DNA of 64,000 nt from Diorhabda sublineata. Lineage: Eukaryota; Arthropoda; Insecta; Coleoptera; Chrysomelidae. Positions 43,501 to 52,169 of this stretch are shown in pieces (position 1 is the stretch's first letter; every line of letters starts with the position of its first letter). Location: the NCBI RefSeq assembly GCF_026230105.1, contig NC_079483.1, positions 11,897,312 to 11,961,311 of the forward strand. The letters run 5' to 3'. The notes beneath the pieces are model-generated. The model was not told where the DNA came from and did no database searches. It saw nothing but the letters and a program-made list of their open reading frames with translations. Both the position numbers and the translations under genes were made by a program.

Positions 43501-45886
43501 AAAATCTGCTGGAAAAGTTCGTGCTTCAGTTTTTTTGGCATTGCCATGGAGTGATCATGATTGATTTTTTTTTATAAGGCTAGAGCAGTAACTGTAAATT
43601 ACTATTCGACATTACTGACCATTCTATATTTTTTTGATTGAATGTACTACAAATAAAATTAGAATTACACTGTCGTCATATTTGTATTTATTTGTTACAA
43701 CGGTGCACTCTGTATACTTCTAATAGACTTATTTAGAAATACACGGGTCGTTGCTTTCAAAATATAGGGTAAAGCTGGTAGAGATGACAATTCTTTGCCT
43801 GACCTAGCAAAGGCAATTTTGCTAATTAAAAAAAAAACAAAGACATGGGTACAAAATTGTAGAAATGGAAAAAACTATTGCTTAACTTTTCGTCGGGGGC
43901 GTTTAATCTATAAATTGAGTAGAATCCATTTTGGTCTACCAAGTTTTTCAACAAAGGCTAGACCTTCCAGCTTTATAAGAGTGATCGGCAATCCTTGGAA
44001 GAATTGAGAGGTTATGACGGATAGTGAGTGAAACGGTTCATTAATTAGAATAAATAGAATAAAATTCCTTGTGACGTATACTCGATTTAATAATATTAAC
44101 AGCAGAAAGACTCAAGAATAATTGGCAGTTCACCATATGGTCCAATCATTTGTAAATATTGAGATAAAGTTGTCCTTATTATTTGGATATGGAAATGATG
44201 CAATTAGAAGCACTCACATACAAAGTTGTTCAAAATATCGCTCAGCTGTTAAATTCCCATAAAAGAAATATAGACCAATAAATTTCCCTACCCAAATATA
44301 ATTTTTTCAGGGCGCTGGGTGTGTTTTGATCGAATCCAGTGGGGGTTTTCTCAAGCCCAGTTGGAAGAATTGTGTATATTTACTGAAACACTTGAACAAA
44401 ACGTTTTAAAATACTACTGTATTTAGATAATTCGAATTTTCATCACAATGCCTCATGAATATTTCACAAAATTCCTTTCTCAAGAGTTCGTGAACAAGTG
44501 GAACTTTGTATGCGTACAGTTTTTATTTCTTAAAAAACTTTACTACAAATAGACTGACTAATATTTTATTGCAAGCCAATTTCTGGTACGTTGTCTTTTA
44601 TTGACAGCAAAATATGAAAATTTACGTCGTCGCTTATTCCTGGTCTCATTAAATGAAACTTATGCTTCGAGTTACCTATCGTCCTTAAAACTTATAATTC
44701 TCTTTTTCGGTTAAGAGAACCATAATAAGAAATGTACTTGATCTCTCAGATAAATTGCGTCCATTCAGCTTACGAATCGTATTGCGCCTGTCAGAGGGTT
44801 ACAATCGAAAACAGAAAATCTTTCATTTAGCCATCTCCGCTTCTAGGATAAGATGCTCCTTACGTGGTGGTAATGAAATTATTATTTACTTACTCCTTTT
44901 TGTTTTAACCCTGATGCAGTATTCGGGATTTGTAACCGTAAAAAGCTTTTCCCGGCAGCTTCATTTTTAAATTTGTGTGAAATGTGTAGAGCATTTGCGA
45001 ATCTGTAGGCTATTTGCCGAAGATCCAAATGAACCACAAAGATGCAAACCCACAGCAATTTGTGTATATGGTCCAACATATTATTTTCATCTCCGACACC
45101 AAGACTGCTATCTATCCCCATTTATTCCTTTTCAAAATTTTGTTCTTGATGGTATTCCATAAGAGCGCGCTGCTAAATTAGTGCTCAACTCGCCTTTATC
45201 AACTGCCTGAATGACTGCCAATGAATTTTCCTCGGTCCGTTACCACTCTGAAGATATATTCTTCTTATTCATTGACGGCATTATATCTAATGAAAAAATA
45301 ATAAAAATATATGGGCCATTTCTACCTACTATGACTGAGGCATCTCTACCAAAAAGTTGTAACAGATGACTGATGATGCAACTTATATAAACCAACAAAT
45401 GATTAATTTTTAAGGGTTCGAATTTCTACTTAGATCCATAATGATCAAATTGCAGCTACCTTAAATAAACATGATAAAACTAAGGTATTTTCAAACACAT
45501 AACACTTGGTGCTCAAAGTATACTGACTCGGTTAAGAGTGTCTGCACGATCGTACATATTATTAAAATTGTTGGCCATCCTTACCGCCAGGGTATCTCTT
45601 CCAACTTCACCCTATCACTATTTCCATTGTCAGAAAACTAAAATAAAGTAATAAAATGATTGAATATAGAATTAAACTGTTATATATACTGGTTGTAAGA
45701 AGCATATCGTTGTAAAGTATTCCATAAAAATGCTAAAGTTGATGTTTTTGTAGAAACTAAATACTCCGGGCAACACAAATAATTCCAGCAGAATGCAGAT
45801 GATTAGACTTATATATTGTATTGCCTTCAGATTATATTTCTCCTGATTAATTGTTATTATTCTATAAATCAGTCTAACTGGGTCTC
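28507..45886 (-). CDS. Odorant receptor gene 2 (7tm_6 family), seven exons, first exon not found
   Basis: A second insect odorant receptor, transcribed toward gene 1. Exons in coding order are 45886-45690, 40526-40214, 37990-37792, 36517-36418, 33170-33069, 30727-30572 and 28557-28507. They join in one open frame of about 372 codons ending in TGA, with seven hydrophobic segments in the 7tm_6 order. From the second exon on, every exon length and intron phase equals those of gene 1; the first visible exon is one codon shorter. The shared structure shows both arose by duplication, with one copy inverted. By eye, half the residues of the sixth exon are identical, so the duplication is not recent. 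No stop or frameshift is seen. The weak donor CCA|GTATAT after the first visible exon is the one oddity. Introns carry a Tc1-like element, a Cys-rich transposon protein relic, piggyBac, mariner and pogo relics. Confidence 0.88.
28594..28887 (+). other. Hydrophobic open frame antisense to the receptor 2 last intron, not called as a gene
   Basis: A 97-codon plus-strand frame, rich in Ile, Leu and Phe. Its start overlaps about 45 bases shared with 7982-8028. Low-complexity AT-rich DNA easily gives such hydrophobic frames, and there is no family motif. Confidence 0.2.
29220..30355 (+). mobile_element. Tc1/IS630-like DDE transposase, decayed, in receptor 2 last intron
   Basis: The plus strand gives, across several frame changes, an N-terminal linker (MTGAGKSTVFKLLRRRK, SPGRPVKVLEEDTKS), a first catalytic block HLDKTWINEGYTVRKRWQD, IVHIGSEQG, then an open stretch from 29798. 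That stretch has MESYVFEDYFGEMIKYLP, the second catalytic block VMDNASYHSRR, WRKQEIIDWL and the third block LNPIELIWAQVKG. A frameshift near 30172 separates this from the C-terminal AIKEVTPENWRKAVQHVIK, which ends with a stop near 30338. The D-D-E triad is recognisable, but the frame is broken at least four times. The family is common in arthropod genomes as a DDE_3-type transposase. Confidence 0.88.
30572..30727 (-). CDS. Odorant receptor 2, sixth visible exon
   Basis: The acceptor is CATTTTTTAG and the donor GTAAGTAT; the exon is 156 bp. It encodes SGEVRDMLYDCPWMYWN, RKVLLLMITN, NPWKISFHKLFFVDHKAITK. SGE near the start and the W...W pattern are typical of the last conserved block of insect odorant receptors. 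Confidence 0.93.
31141..31215. repeat. Interstitial (CCTAA)n telomere-type tract, 75 bp
   Basis: About fifteen CTAAC/CTAAT units with substitutions (CTTAA, GCTAA). It is longer and more degenerate than the tract at 16335, and lies in receptor 2 intron 5. Confidence 0.75.
31429..31513 (+). repeat. Imperfect tandem repeat, five units of about 17 bp
   Basis: The successive units are TGATATTTATCCGTGGA, TGATATTTGTCCGTGAA, TGGTATTCATCCATGGA, CAGTCTTCATCTGCGGA and CAGCATTCATCGGTGA. The period is constant at 17 (the last is 16) and units diverge progressively along the array. The 98-codon frame starting at 31445 runs through it and is probably chance. Confidence 0.75.
31870..32365 (+). mobile_element. 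Decayed transposase of the GRWIGRGGP (Tc1/mariner) family
   Basis: Pieces in order on the plus strand are VVYRILKEQLLYNFQIPKVE (a HTH-linker block, usual form ILxEQxLxPYHxQxVQ), FIDESGSSE (first catalytic Asp), WKLFEDVSQQI and LLDGTPPHF (second catalytic Asp). Stops lie between them. The downstream RWIG block is not readable. It resembles the transposase inside 15262-16309, but in a different, older copy. Confidence 0.5.
33069..33170 (-). CDS. Odorant receptor 2, fifth visible exon
   Basis: The acceptor is TTTTTTTCAG and the donor GTAAAGGT; the exon is 102 bp and phase 0. It encodes NTIQGASIKIYLIIFMATLT, then FLSFFCQSIVDK. Segment 6. Confidence 0.92.
33420..34490 (-). mobile_element. Decayed Cys-rich repetitive protein gene, probably transposon-derived
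   Basis: Minus-strand pieces in order are HKYCYICGEFMVK, EKAYHKYFGTLIGDQDKQWA, CVSCSVSLVQWINGKKK, DCYFCL, then after a gap HSVKMKETYKNIRLLLDKI, KWQICGDLKVIGILMGFQGG, FTKHSLSMGQSGS, PLVDRKND and LHHIKFGLMKLF. The order and motifs (YCFICG, GDQDKxWAP, DCYFC, CVDLKMVNFLLGQQGGYTKY, LHIKLGLMK) fit a large family of uncharacterised multi-copy arthropod proteins that I take to be mobile. At least three frame changes make this copy dead. Its exact superfamily is unknown to me. It lies in receptor 2 intron 4. Confidence 0.7.
34900..35400. other. Repeat-like stretch in receptor 2 intron 4
   Basis: 34930-35080 read on the minus strand gives a coding-like piece (LGATPNNLSHRNRRWKSID, LYCGGLPKAQEKRRLD). 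35160-35345 (CTTCATCTTCTTCTTCTTCC, CACCATCTCTTTCTCGATCG) resembles the 3' part of a dispersed LINE family. Neither is assigned. Confidence 0.3.
35560..36045 (-). pseudogene. Coding-like relic of unknown transposon protein
   Basis: On the minus strand, with few stops, it reads TTYRYAIHRDFIERYPALNG, KKYCDEFLLHLQGIDHLAAQ, THAKTNNGEHEDVITINQT and KMSLKLYKALAGFE. It is more GC-rich than the surrounding intron. I do not recognise the family. Confidence 0.3.
36418..36517 (-). CDS. Odorant receptor 2, fourth visible exon
   Basis: The acceptor is CTTTTTTCAG and the donor GTAAGTGA; the exon is 100 bp. It encodes AFEMMNLFQNNSIFLMGSSG, then VMCVYNLRN. Segment 5. Confidence 0.93.
36700..37205 (+). repeat. 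Repeat fragment ending in a (TAATAAATAAATA) tail
   Basis: GC-richer DNA (for example GGCCAACGCTGGGAAACCC) ends at 37160-37205 in GGGGCCATATAATAAATAAA and further AATAAATA units. A simple A/T tail of this kind is typical of the 3' end of a LINE or SINE. No readable coding part. Confidence 0.4.
37792..37990 (-). CDS. Odorant receptor 2, third visible exon
   Basis: The acceptor is ATTTTTTTAG and the donor GTAAGTAT; the exon is 199 bp. It encodes FAATVPLLFVSYFTFHINF, MWLSAYIKKNLHKSFN and ELIHEQLINIVKYRLCFQK. The intron phase at both ends equals that of gene 1. Confidence 0.93.
38060..40010. other. Receptor 2 intron 2, no gene supported
   Basis: AT-rich DNA. 38940-39370 has a repeat-like GC-richer patch (TCTCGACGTTTCAGCTCCCA and CTTCCTCTTGATCTTTCCCC) that looks like a LINE-type relic. 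The 113-codon frame at 39029 shows no protein motif. Confidence 0.4.
40020..40115 (-). repeat. Inverted copy of the repeat block at 8.03-8.11 kb
   Basis: The minus strand contains CACTGTTTGACGCGCG, TTTCGAAAAACAAAGTTATC and GTAAACAGTTTACC. It is similar in order to the 8033-8105 block (CACTCTCTGAAG, GCGTTTCGATAACGAA, AAACTGTTAACC). This is a common insect transposon end block. Confidence 0.5.
40214..40526 (-). CDS. Odorant receptor 2, second visible exon
   Basis: The acceptor is ATATTTTCAG and the donor GTGAGTAT; the exon is 313 bp. It encodes ACAGLLLILNFAIKLEKT, KILKEARKHNIIPIIVLIFN, MPFLIDDGFGDLLYYTAKRF and the start of segment 4. FLIDDGF is identical in gene 1. Confidence 0.93.
40985..42376 (-). 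mobile_element. piggyBac-like element with most of the transposase deleted
   Basis: On the minus strand the N-terminal acidic part (42010-41700) reads TSITKSDCEDCNEPC, SENELDDS, then MSSYHSVLKKSLKWYRT. It passes, with one stop, into the C-terminal part EFLLGTAIVNTWVIYNKV and ECQGCYHKL, then after a frameshift YCNECPGQPGMCLFCYYS (about 41330). The Cys-rich end and LLGTAIVNxWVIY are piggyBac hallmarks. The catalytic DDD core that should lie between is absent. Short GC-rich motifs, TGCGATACCGGTTTTCGGGG near 40998 and the inverted CGGTCCCCAGGGACCGG near 42350, flank it and may be subterminal repeats. Bounds are approximate. It lies in receptor 2 intron 1. Confidence 0.78.
43004..43640 (+). mobile_element. 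mariner transposase relic, internally deleted
   Basis: From ATG at 43004 the plus strand starts MSTDIVKFEKVEYRAIIKYL. With many frame changes it then gives ENWTASFKRG, DMILSDRRIGL, KCLNVDQKRARVEVSRSICV, RFENDVDCLSRIVTMDGTWV, KKFRVQKSAGKV and HGVIMIDFF. TMDGTWVHF replaces the usual TMDETWVHF. The C-terminal third with the last catalytic Asp is missing. It is a different mariner lineage from the one at 13.3 kb, in the same receptor 2 intron as the piggyBac and pogo relics. Confidence 0.87.
43767..45612 (-). mobile_element. pogo/Tigger-like element with TA duplication and transposase relic
   Basis: The left end GGGTAAAGCTGGTAGAGAT and the right end, in reverse complement GGGTGAAGTTGGAAGAGAT, are inverted repeats flanked by TA on both sides. 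The element is 1.85 kb. On the minus strand, 45290-44880 encodes SLAVIQAVDKGELSTNLAA, RSYGIPSRTKF, RQIAYRFANALHISHKFKNE and AAGKSFLRLQIPN. This is the psq-type plus CENP-B-type DNA-binding region of pogo-like transposases (usual AI.AV..GELS...AA..YGIP..T). Stops and shifts break it. The catalytic part between 43.8 and 44.8 kb is not readable with confidence. Confidence 0.78.
45690..45886 (-). CDS. Odorant receptor 2, first visible exon
   Basis: The acceptor is ATTGTTTCAG. It starts with two bases of a split codon, then DPVRLIYRIITI, segment 1 (QYISLIICILLELFVLPG) and EYFTTICFLQP. The donor is CCA|GTATAT, a weak GT site; the gene 1 counterpart has GTAAGT. The true start exon should lie upstream (higher coordinates) and was not found. 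Confidence 0.83.
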
Positions 45887-46169
45887 CTGAAACAATATTA
45901 CCATGATTATTTATTTATTGTTAATAAGAGGGCTATAAAAAGTGAGTATACAGATATTTTCCTCATCTGAGAGGGTTCATAAAATTTTCCTTTTCTAAAT
46001 AGTCACCAAATAAATTGAAGCACTCGTCATAATGGTAAATAAGCTCTGCCACTCTGTAACGCGCACCAGCAGTTCCTCGTCGCCGTCAAAGCGTTGTGTT
46101 AAGGTAGTCACGCACTTGTCGTCATCGGACAGAACACACGCACGCATCAAACGGATCGAATTTTCCGAG

Positions 46170-48270
46170 TGTGATTAAAAACATTGATTCAAATGGATCT
46201 GCGCGCAAAAATTCGCATCGTACGTATCGGAGATCGGCAATGGCGACGAAAGTCCGGTCCGAGAAGGGGCATTCATTCCGAATCATCCATACGGAGTGTA
46301 AACAGTATCAGAAATTCCTGGGAATTCAGAGAATAATGTGTGTTATTCTCCATACTCCTGTCTCATCTGATTGATTTGATGTACCCAAATTGGGGGCTTT
46401 CTGGCCAGCTTATGTTCTATCTCTTCTTCTGCCAGCTAGCAAGAAACTATTATGATTGGTCCAATCTCTTTGATAGACTAATTGAGGACGCGAAGCAAAA
46501 ATTTTTTGTGGCAAACGCAGGAGATTTTAAAGCTTGGATAGTCGATTGGGGTAGTAAGGAAACCAACGTGAGGGGACAAGCATTACTGGAACCGATATCT
46601 ACATTGGATGCCGTTCTACTAAAAAGCAGCGAGGAGGCTATATTTACCAGAGGAAAGACGCACTCAAACGGAAATATGGGAAGTAGCAGTCCGAAAATCC
46701 AACATAATTGGCTGGAAAACAAGCACCTTCGATTCTGAATCGTTTAAAGTAGCACTAGAAACACACCAAATGGATATTGGTAGTGCAGGCAGCAAAAGCC
46801 AACGACATAATTAGAAAAATCACCAGGACTTGCGATGAGGAAATAGGTCGACATCGGTGTACTGGTGGAACGACTCCGTCACCAATATCCACAAAGAGTG
46901 CACCAGATGGAGGAGACTAACGCAACGGGCGTGGAGAAAAAACACAATTCGAAGAACTGGAGACAAAATACAAGGAGGTCCGATGAAAACTCACTAAAGC
47001 TATCAAGACAGAGAAGAGCCTTGCTGGCTCGAGCTGTTTGTGGAAAACACAAAAACACAAAATCTATCTGATCCAGATAGATTTCCAAACGTTGCTCTCA
47101 AAGCAGCCTTCAAAGCAGAACCGGGACTGTTCCTTGATGTATATAACGCGTGTCTTGATGAGGAAACATTTCCTGCTCCGTTGAAGCAGCAGAGTCCAGT
47201 ACTCCTGGAATAAACCATCATCCTATTGTTTGCTCTGTACGCTGGAAAAAGCTGGTAAAATCCTTGAGCGTATAGTACACAAAAGGATAGAAATCGTAGT
47301 AGAACCACTACTAGGAGAAAACCAATACGGCTTTCGGAGAGGTCGCTCCACCCTCGACGCCATTGACTTCATCGTCAACTAAAAAGTAGTATCTAGTGGT
47401 GGCGACTCTAAACATGAAGAACGCTTTTAATACTAGCTAACTGGGACCGCATTATGGAGGCTCTTTGAATGATGAACGAGCCAAGATACCTGCAGAGGAT
47501 TGTAACTTCACCAATAGAATCCTCATGTATGACACAGAGAGCGAACCCAAGAAGAACAAAATCACTGGAGGGATACCCCAAGGTCGTGGTGATAGTTGCA
47601 AAGCACTTGGATGAGATCAATTTTACTTTTGGTACGGTTTTTGAGAGGATTTGTAAGTGGACAAACTCAATTGGTCTGATACTAACAAAGCACAAAACAG
47701 AGGCGGTGCTAATTACAAGCAGGAAACACGTGGAGACAATAGAGCTGCGGGATCACATTCCAAGCGTTTGTACGTCACTTGGGAGTGATGATCGATGCCA
47801 GACTGAACTTTAGAGAAAGCAGAGTTCCTACGTGTAAAGGTTTCTGGAGGAAAGAACATCTTATCTCGACTTATGCCGACCAATACAGAGTAGGAGAGCT
47901 TTGTTGTTGTCAGTGGTCAAATCGTTGATCATATATGGTCATCTGGGGCGACGTATTGCAGAAACAGGAATCATGAAGAAAAATAAAATTGGTTTATCGA
48001 CTGATTACCAGCCAGCGCATCCCGCACAGTGTCCGATGTCGTAGTATGTGACATTGCAGGAATGCTGCCCATTGAAGTGTTAGCGGAAGAAAGAAGATCT
48101 CTTATCGGCAGAGAAGATCGACCACATTAAGCCAAAGAGAGCCCACGGAAGATGGACTCGCGGTTAGATATGTAGGATATATGCAGGATATGTTAAAAGC
48201 TATGCCCTCATCAGAAATTGCATGAAAAGCGACGAACATGTTTGTAGCTGAGGTGTTGCGAAAAAGTGCC
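46170..48270 (+). mobile_element. R1-like non-LTR retrotransposon, decayed
   Basis: In order on the plus strand: LFDRLIEDAKQKFFVANAGD then FKAWIVDWGSKETNVRGQAL (endonuclease, usual VVAGDFNAW..WGS..TN.RG), a linker (TRWRRLTQRAWRKNT), DRFPNVALKAAF, LFLDVYNACLDEETFPAP, VLERIVHKRIEIVVEP, and then GENQYGFRRGRSTLDAIDFI (reverse transcriptase). HLGVMIDARLNF lies further along. The usual PDGxPN reads PDRFPN. Many stops and frameshifts occur. The upstream GC-richer 46050-46330 may be the 5' part. The copy lies just upstream (in gene sense) of receptor 2. Confidence 0.82.
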
Positions 48271-48279
48271 TAACGGCCT

Positions 48280-49735
48280 GTCATTCCGACAAGTCATTAC
48301 TGGATTTTTCGTCACGTTTTAGGAGAATATTCTCATTTTATTTCCCTAGGAAATACCGGGAGATCTTCTCTTTTCGTGAAAGGATAGCTTCGGTGGCTAT
48401 ACACACTTGTCATCGTGGTTATTCGTTCATCGTAATGTGTGTATCGTTTTCTCGAGTTGACCTTTTCTAACCTTATGGATATCTATAGAATTAATATTAA
48501 AGAAAAAACAAGGTATAGTAGCTTGTTAAACTAGACCCGAACTATGTTTAGAAAGAGAAAGAACATCGGTATACCACTCTCTATACCTCTCTACTCTATT
48601 GTATAAAACGAGAGATTTCATTTATCATCTGCTGTGTTGATTTCATAGGGCTCTGAGAAAAATAATAGTTTCTCACATGATTCAATTTAGGTTAAAAATA
48701 GTAGTTAGAAGGGAAATATAGGACCTGATGATTTGATTGAACTGAGAAATTTTTGATGACATTAGTAGTCATAGAAGACACAGAAGTAAATTTAGTACTC
48801 TTGAGGACATCAATATTTTGGTTGGAGGGTGTAAAGTTGAATGTAAACCATAATGTTTTATTGATAAATAGTTAACATGGGGTTGAATGGGGTTGAATGG
48901 AAAGCAAAGTAAGTGAATAACATAGAAAAATTTTACGAAAACTATTCACAAAGTCTTTCATGAACTTTCATTAAGATTTCTGGTTCCAAAGGCGATCTAA
49001 CATCACATTTAGTTTTTATCCTCACGTATATATATCTGTTTAATCTGAAATTTATCCACAATTACAAAAAATAAATCCAAAAATTTGAGTGATTTGTATA
49101 TTTGTGGAAGACAAAAGTTTAGAATTTAAAATCGCTGTATTTGTAACTACTATGCACATTCAATGGTTTGAAGTAAGAAAATATATAATATCAAAAACTC
49201 ACTCACCTCTCATGGTGGAACCCTTTTCAACTCGTGCATAGAACTAAAATGAGTTATTTTAAATTTCTTTTTAAATTTGTTAATAGCATAAATAGGGTTG
49301 TTTTATTTACAAATAACCAATTAGTATCAGAACATTGATCGTTAACCTAAGGAAAGTAGATATTGGATTAAACAATTGTTTCAATGAAACAGAATATCAT
49401 TTGGAAAAAGTAATGATACGCCATTTCTTTGCCATTGATTCACTTTATTTCAATAATATCATGTCATTAATTCCAGCCGTATTAGATCAGTTATTGGTTT
49501 TACACAAATTTAGGTCTACATAACGAAAGTAAGTAATAAAATAAATGATCAGCAATAATAAGAATGTATAGTTAAATATTTTATTTGAATGTACTTTTGA
49601 ATATTAATCACCCAGAGATATTGGGAACGAACTATTAACATATTTTAATGGAAACAAATGGAAATTTTTTCTCGATGTAAAGAGAAAATTTACAAAGATA
49701 ATTTCTAGAATAAATTTGCAAGAAAAAAATTTTTG
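48280..49735. other. AT-rich intergenic DNA upstream of receptor 2
   Basis: No gene supported. The missing first exon of receptor 2 may lie here or in 45887-48280, but no ATG plus donor could be chosen with confidence. Confidence 0.4.
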
Positions 49736-49740
49736 TTACA

Positions 49741-49810
49741 GCGTGAACGGGATTTGAAGCCCAAACCGGCGAATCAAGTTAAAGACTTATCCTGCTCAGC
49801 TAACGAACGC
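49741..49810 (-). repeat. tRNA-like head of a SINE
   Basis: On the minus strand the sequence has TTAGCTGAGCAGGA, a good A box, and about 40 bases later GGGCTTCAAATCCCG, a near-perfect B box (consensus GGTTCAAATCC). The acceptor stem pairs only at GCGT/ACGC, so a working tRNA is unlikely. A tRNA-derived SINE is the better reading, with the body toward lower coordinates or deleted. Confidence 0.5.
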
Positions 49811-50228
49811 AATTGAAGTAGAGGGATATACTAACAGTAATAAGCCACAAAGCAGAGTAACAAAGAAGCACACAAACAAACAGACCCACATACAGGTGAA
49901 GCTAATAAAAGCAAGTTAAAACACATAGAATACTGACAGTCTACATCCGTGACAATAATAATGACAATCTAAACATGAAATCTCATGAAATGAAATTCGA
50001 ACTGACAAATTTCCAAGAAATAAAGTAACAAAAATTGATAACTGAGCGGATTATGTGAAAAAAACACAGAAACGGGGTGAACTGACAGTTCGGATGAAGA
50101 CGGAAATGAAAACTGAAATGAGTTTTAATACTATTTATAAGCTTAACTTAGAAATGGAACATTTTCTTTTAAGTGGAAATTACTGATTCATGTTAAATGA
50201 AATATATTTATATGAAATTCACATTGAT

Positions 50229-50230
<2 letters not shown>

Positions 50231-50311
<81 letters not shown>
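50231..50311. repeat. (TA)n microsatellite, about 80 bp
   Basis: A nearly pure TA run interrupted once by ACATACATA. Confidence 0.95.
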
Positions 50312-50314
<3 letters not shown>

Positions 50315-50319
50315 ACAGG

Positions 50320-52160
50320 TAATAAATCAGTTTTTGCCTAAAACCGCTTAGTGAAATTTATAAGAGTTCAATTTATAATATATAATTCAATCAATATATA
50401 ATTTATAAGTAAAATATAAAAAAGACAAGGAAAATTTATCAATTCATTAAACAAATTAAATTTGAAATTTCCTTGATATGAAGTAATTCTAGAAATTGAA
50501 TTCCAGTTCAGAAACATATCGTGCTTCAATCACTATCATCAATGTTGCAACCATCTAAACAAACCTTGCTGCAGAAAATGATATTGGCTGCATCCGTTGT
50601 AAGTACATATCTATATGGTGAACCTTTCACAATTTCACTTTTTCTCGACAAGAGGGACACTTTCTTGTTGTTGTTTTCGCAACTACAGAGTTGCTGAGAG
50701 GAGCCACGTTCAGTCACTGGAGGCCAGATTCGCTGAATATGTCGAGTAGTCAGCCAATTCGAGTGCAAAATGTGGAGCCATGGCGATCACCGAGTGACGA
50801 GATGCGTTGTTCTGATGAAAAAGCACAGATTCAATCGCTTTGTTGCAATTTCTCTCTTCACTTTATCCACCTTATGCGTTATGCTCTTCTGTTATTGTTT
50901 CACCTTTTTTAGAATAGTCGATAAAAACAATCTAGGGAATGTCCCAAAAAACGGATGCCTCTATTTTTAGAGCAGAAAACTGTCTTTGTGTTTTTCGAAG
51001 CAGGTTCGCCCTTCACTACTATTTTTTCCATTTGCGGATGCATGCTGCTTTACAATAATAAATATTTCATGACAGCTCAAGACTAATTTTTTCCATTTTC
51101 ATAAAAATCTTCACAATGATTCACTTATATGATTGGCAAACGAAAACTAAGCGTTCAAAATAGCATTAATTTTGATGTTGATATCTTCGGGCTAAGAGAA
51201 ATTCTTAAGACAACCCTCGTATACTAAATATTTGATGTTTACTTTTTCAGATATGTTATAATCGATATTTTTCTTAAATTAAACAACTGTGTGAACAGGT
51301 TTTTTATTATGTGGATATTGTAATAGCTTTTGAAAAGTACATAATGGCGCTGTATGTTTCAATTCAGTATCTGAAATAATAATTAATCGGGATACTATCA
51401 AATTCGAGAAAAATCTACTTTGTTAGAATCTGTCAACATAATTATTTCCTTTTTACCTAATACAAATCGTTAACCTTAAAATCCGAAGAAAAAATACATG
51501 GGATTGATCCAAGTTTCAAATTTCCAACATCCCCCCGTTCTCAATGTTCATTCATCAACAACGCCCATGAATAAATTCCCAAAGAAGATAAATCTTCATC
51601 AATTCAAGTCAAACGAACACAGAATCCTCCTCGCCTTCCCAAAGTTGTTACCTTCTTAAGAAATTACATCACGCGTCCCTATAGTAGCCTTTCATATCCT
51701 CTCTAGTGTCAACAATACCAACAGGTATTGAATTCCTAAACGAGCACTAATCTTGAAATTTTCCTTCCCCTTTTAACAGTGCAGAAAAGATTTGAAAGAA
51801 TATAAAAGAAGTATTTGTATCTTTATATTCTGTATTGAACTTCATCCGACATAGAATACATTCCAATTCAAACGGAAATATACCGGGCGCTGTCATTGAA
51901 ATAGAAAAATATATCATTTAAAATAGAAAAACTAAAATAAATTGAGTGAAAAAATAGAAACTACATGCATCAAAAAGGTCATTTATCGACAAATATTGAA
52001 TAATTTATGGATTACTAAGACCACTGACTAATTTTTAAATGACCAAAATGGTATATACACAATCGAAATAGATGACTAGTATGGCTAACAAATTGGTCGG
52101 GTTCGAAAGATGAGAGATACTGAAATACGAAAAAGTTCGCAAAATGGGTCCTTAAGCCGG
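50320..52160. other. Intergenic DNA, no gene supported
   Basis: 50526-50912 has overlapping frames on both strands in a slightly GC-richer patch, without motifs. 51500-51740 is C-rich (ACATCCCCCCGTTCTC) and unlike the rest, but not readable as protein. Confidence 0.4.
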
Positions 52161-52169
52161 CCTTGCTTG

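Noticed and set aside
46879..47308. Minus-strand frames over the R1-like LINE
   Set aside because: They are shadows of the plus-strand reverse transcriptase relic.
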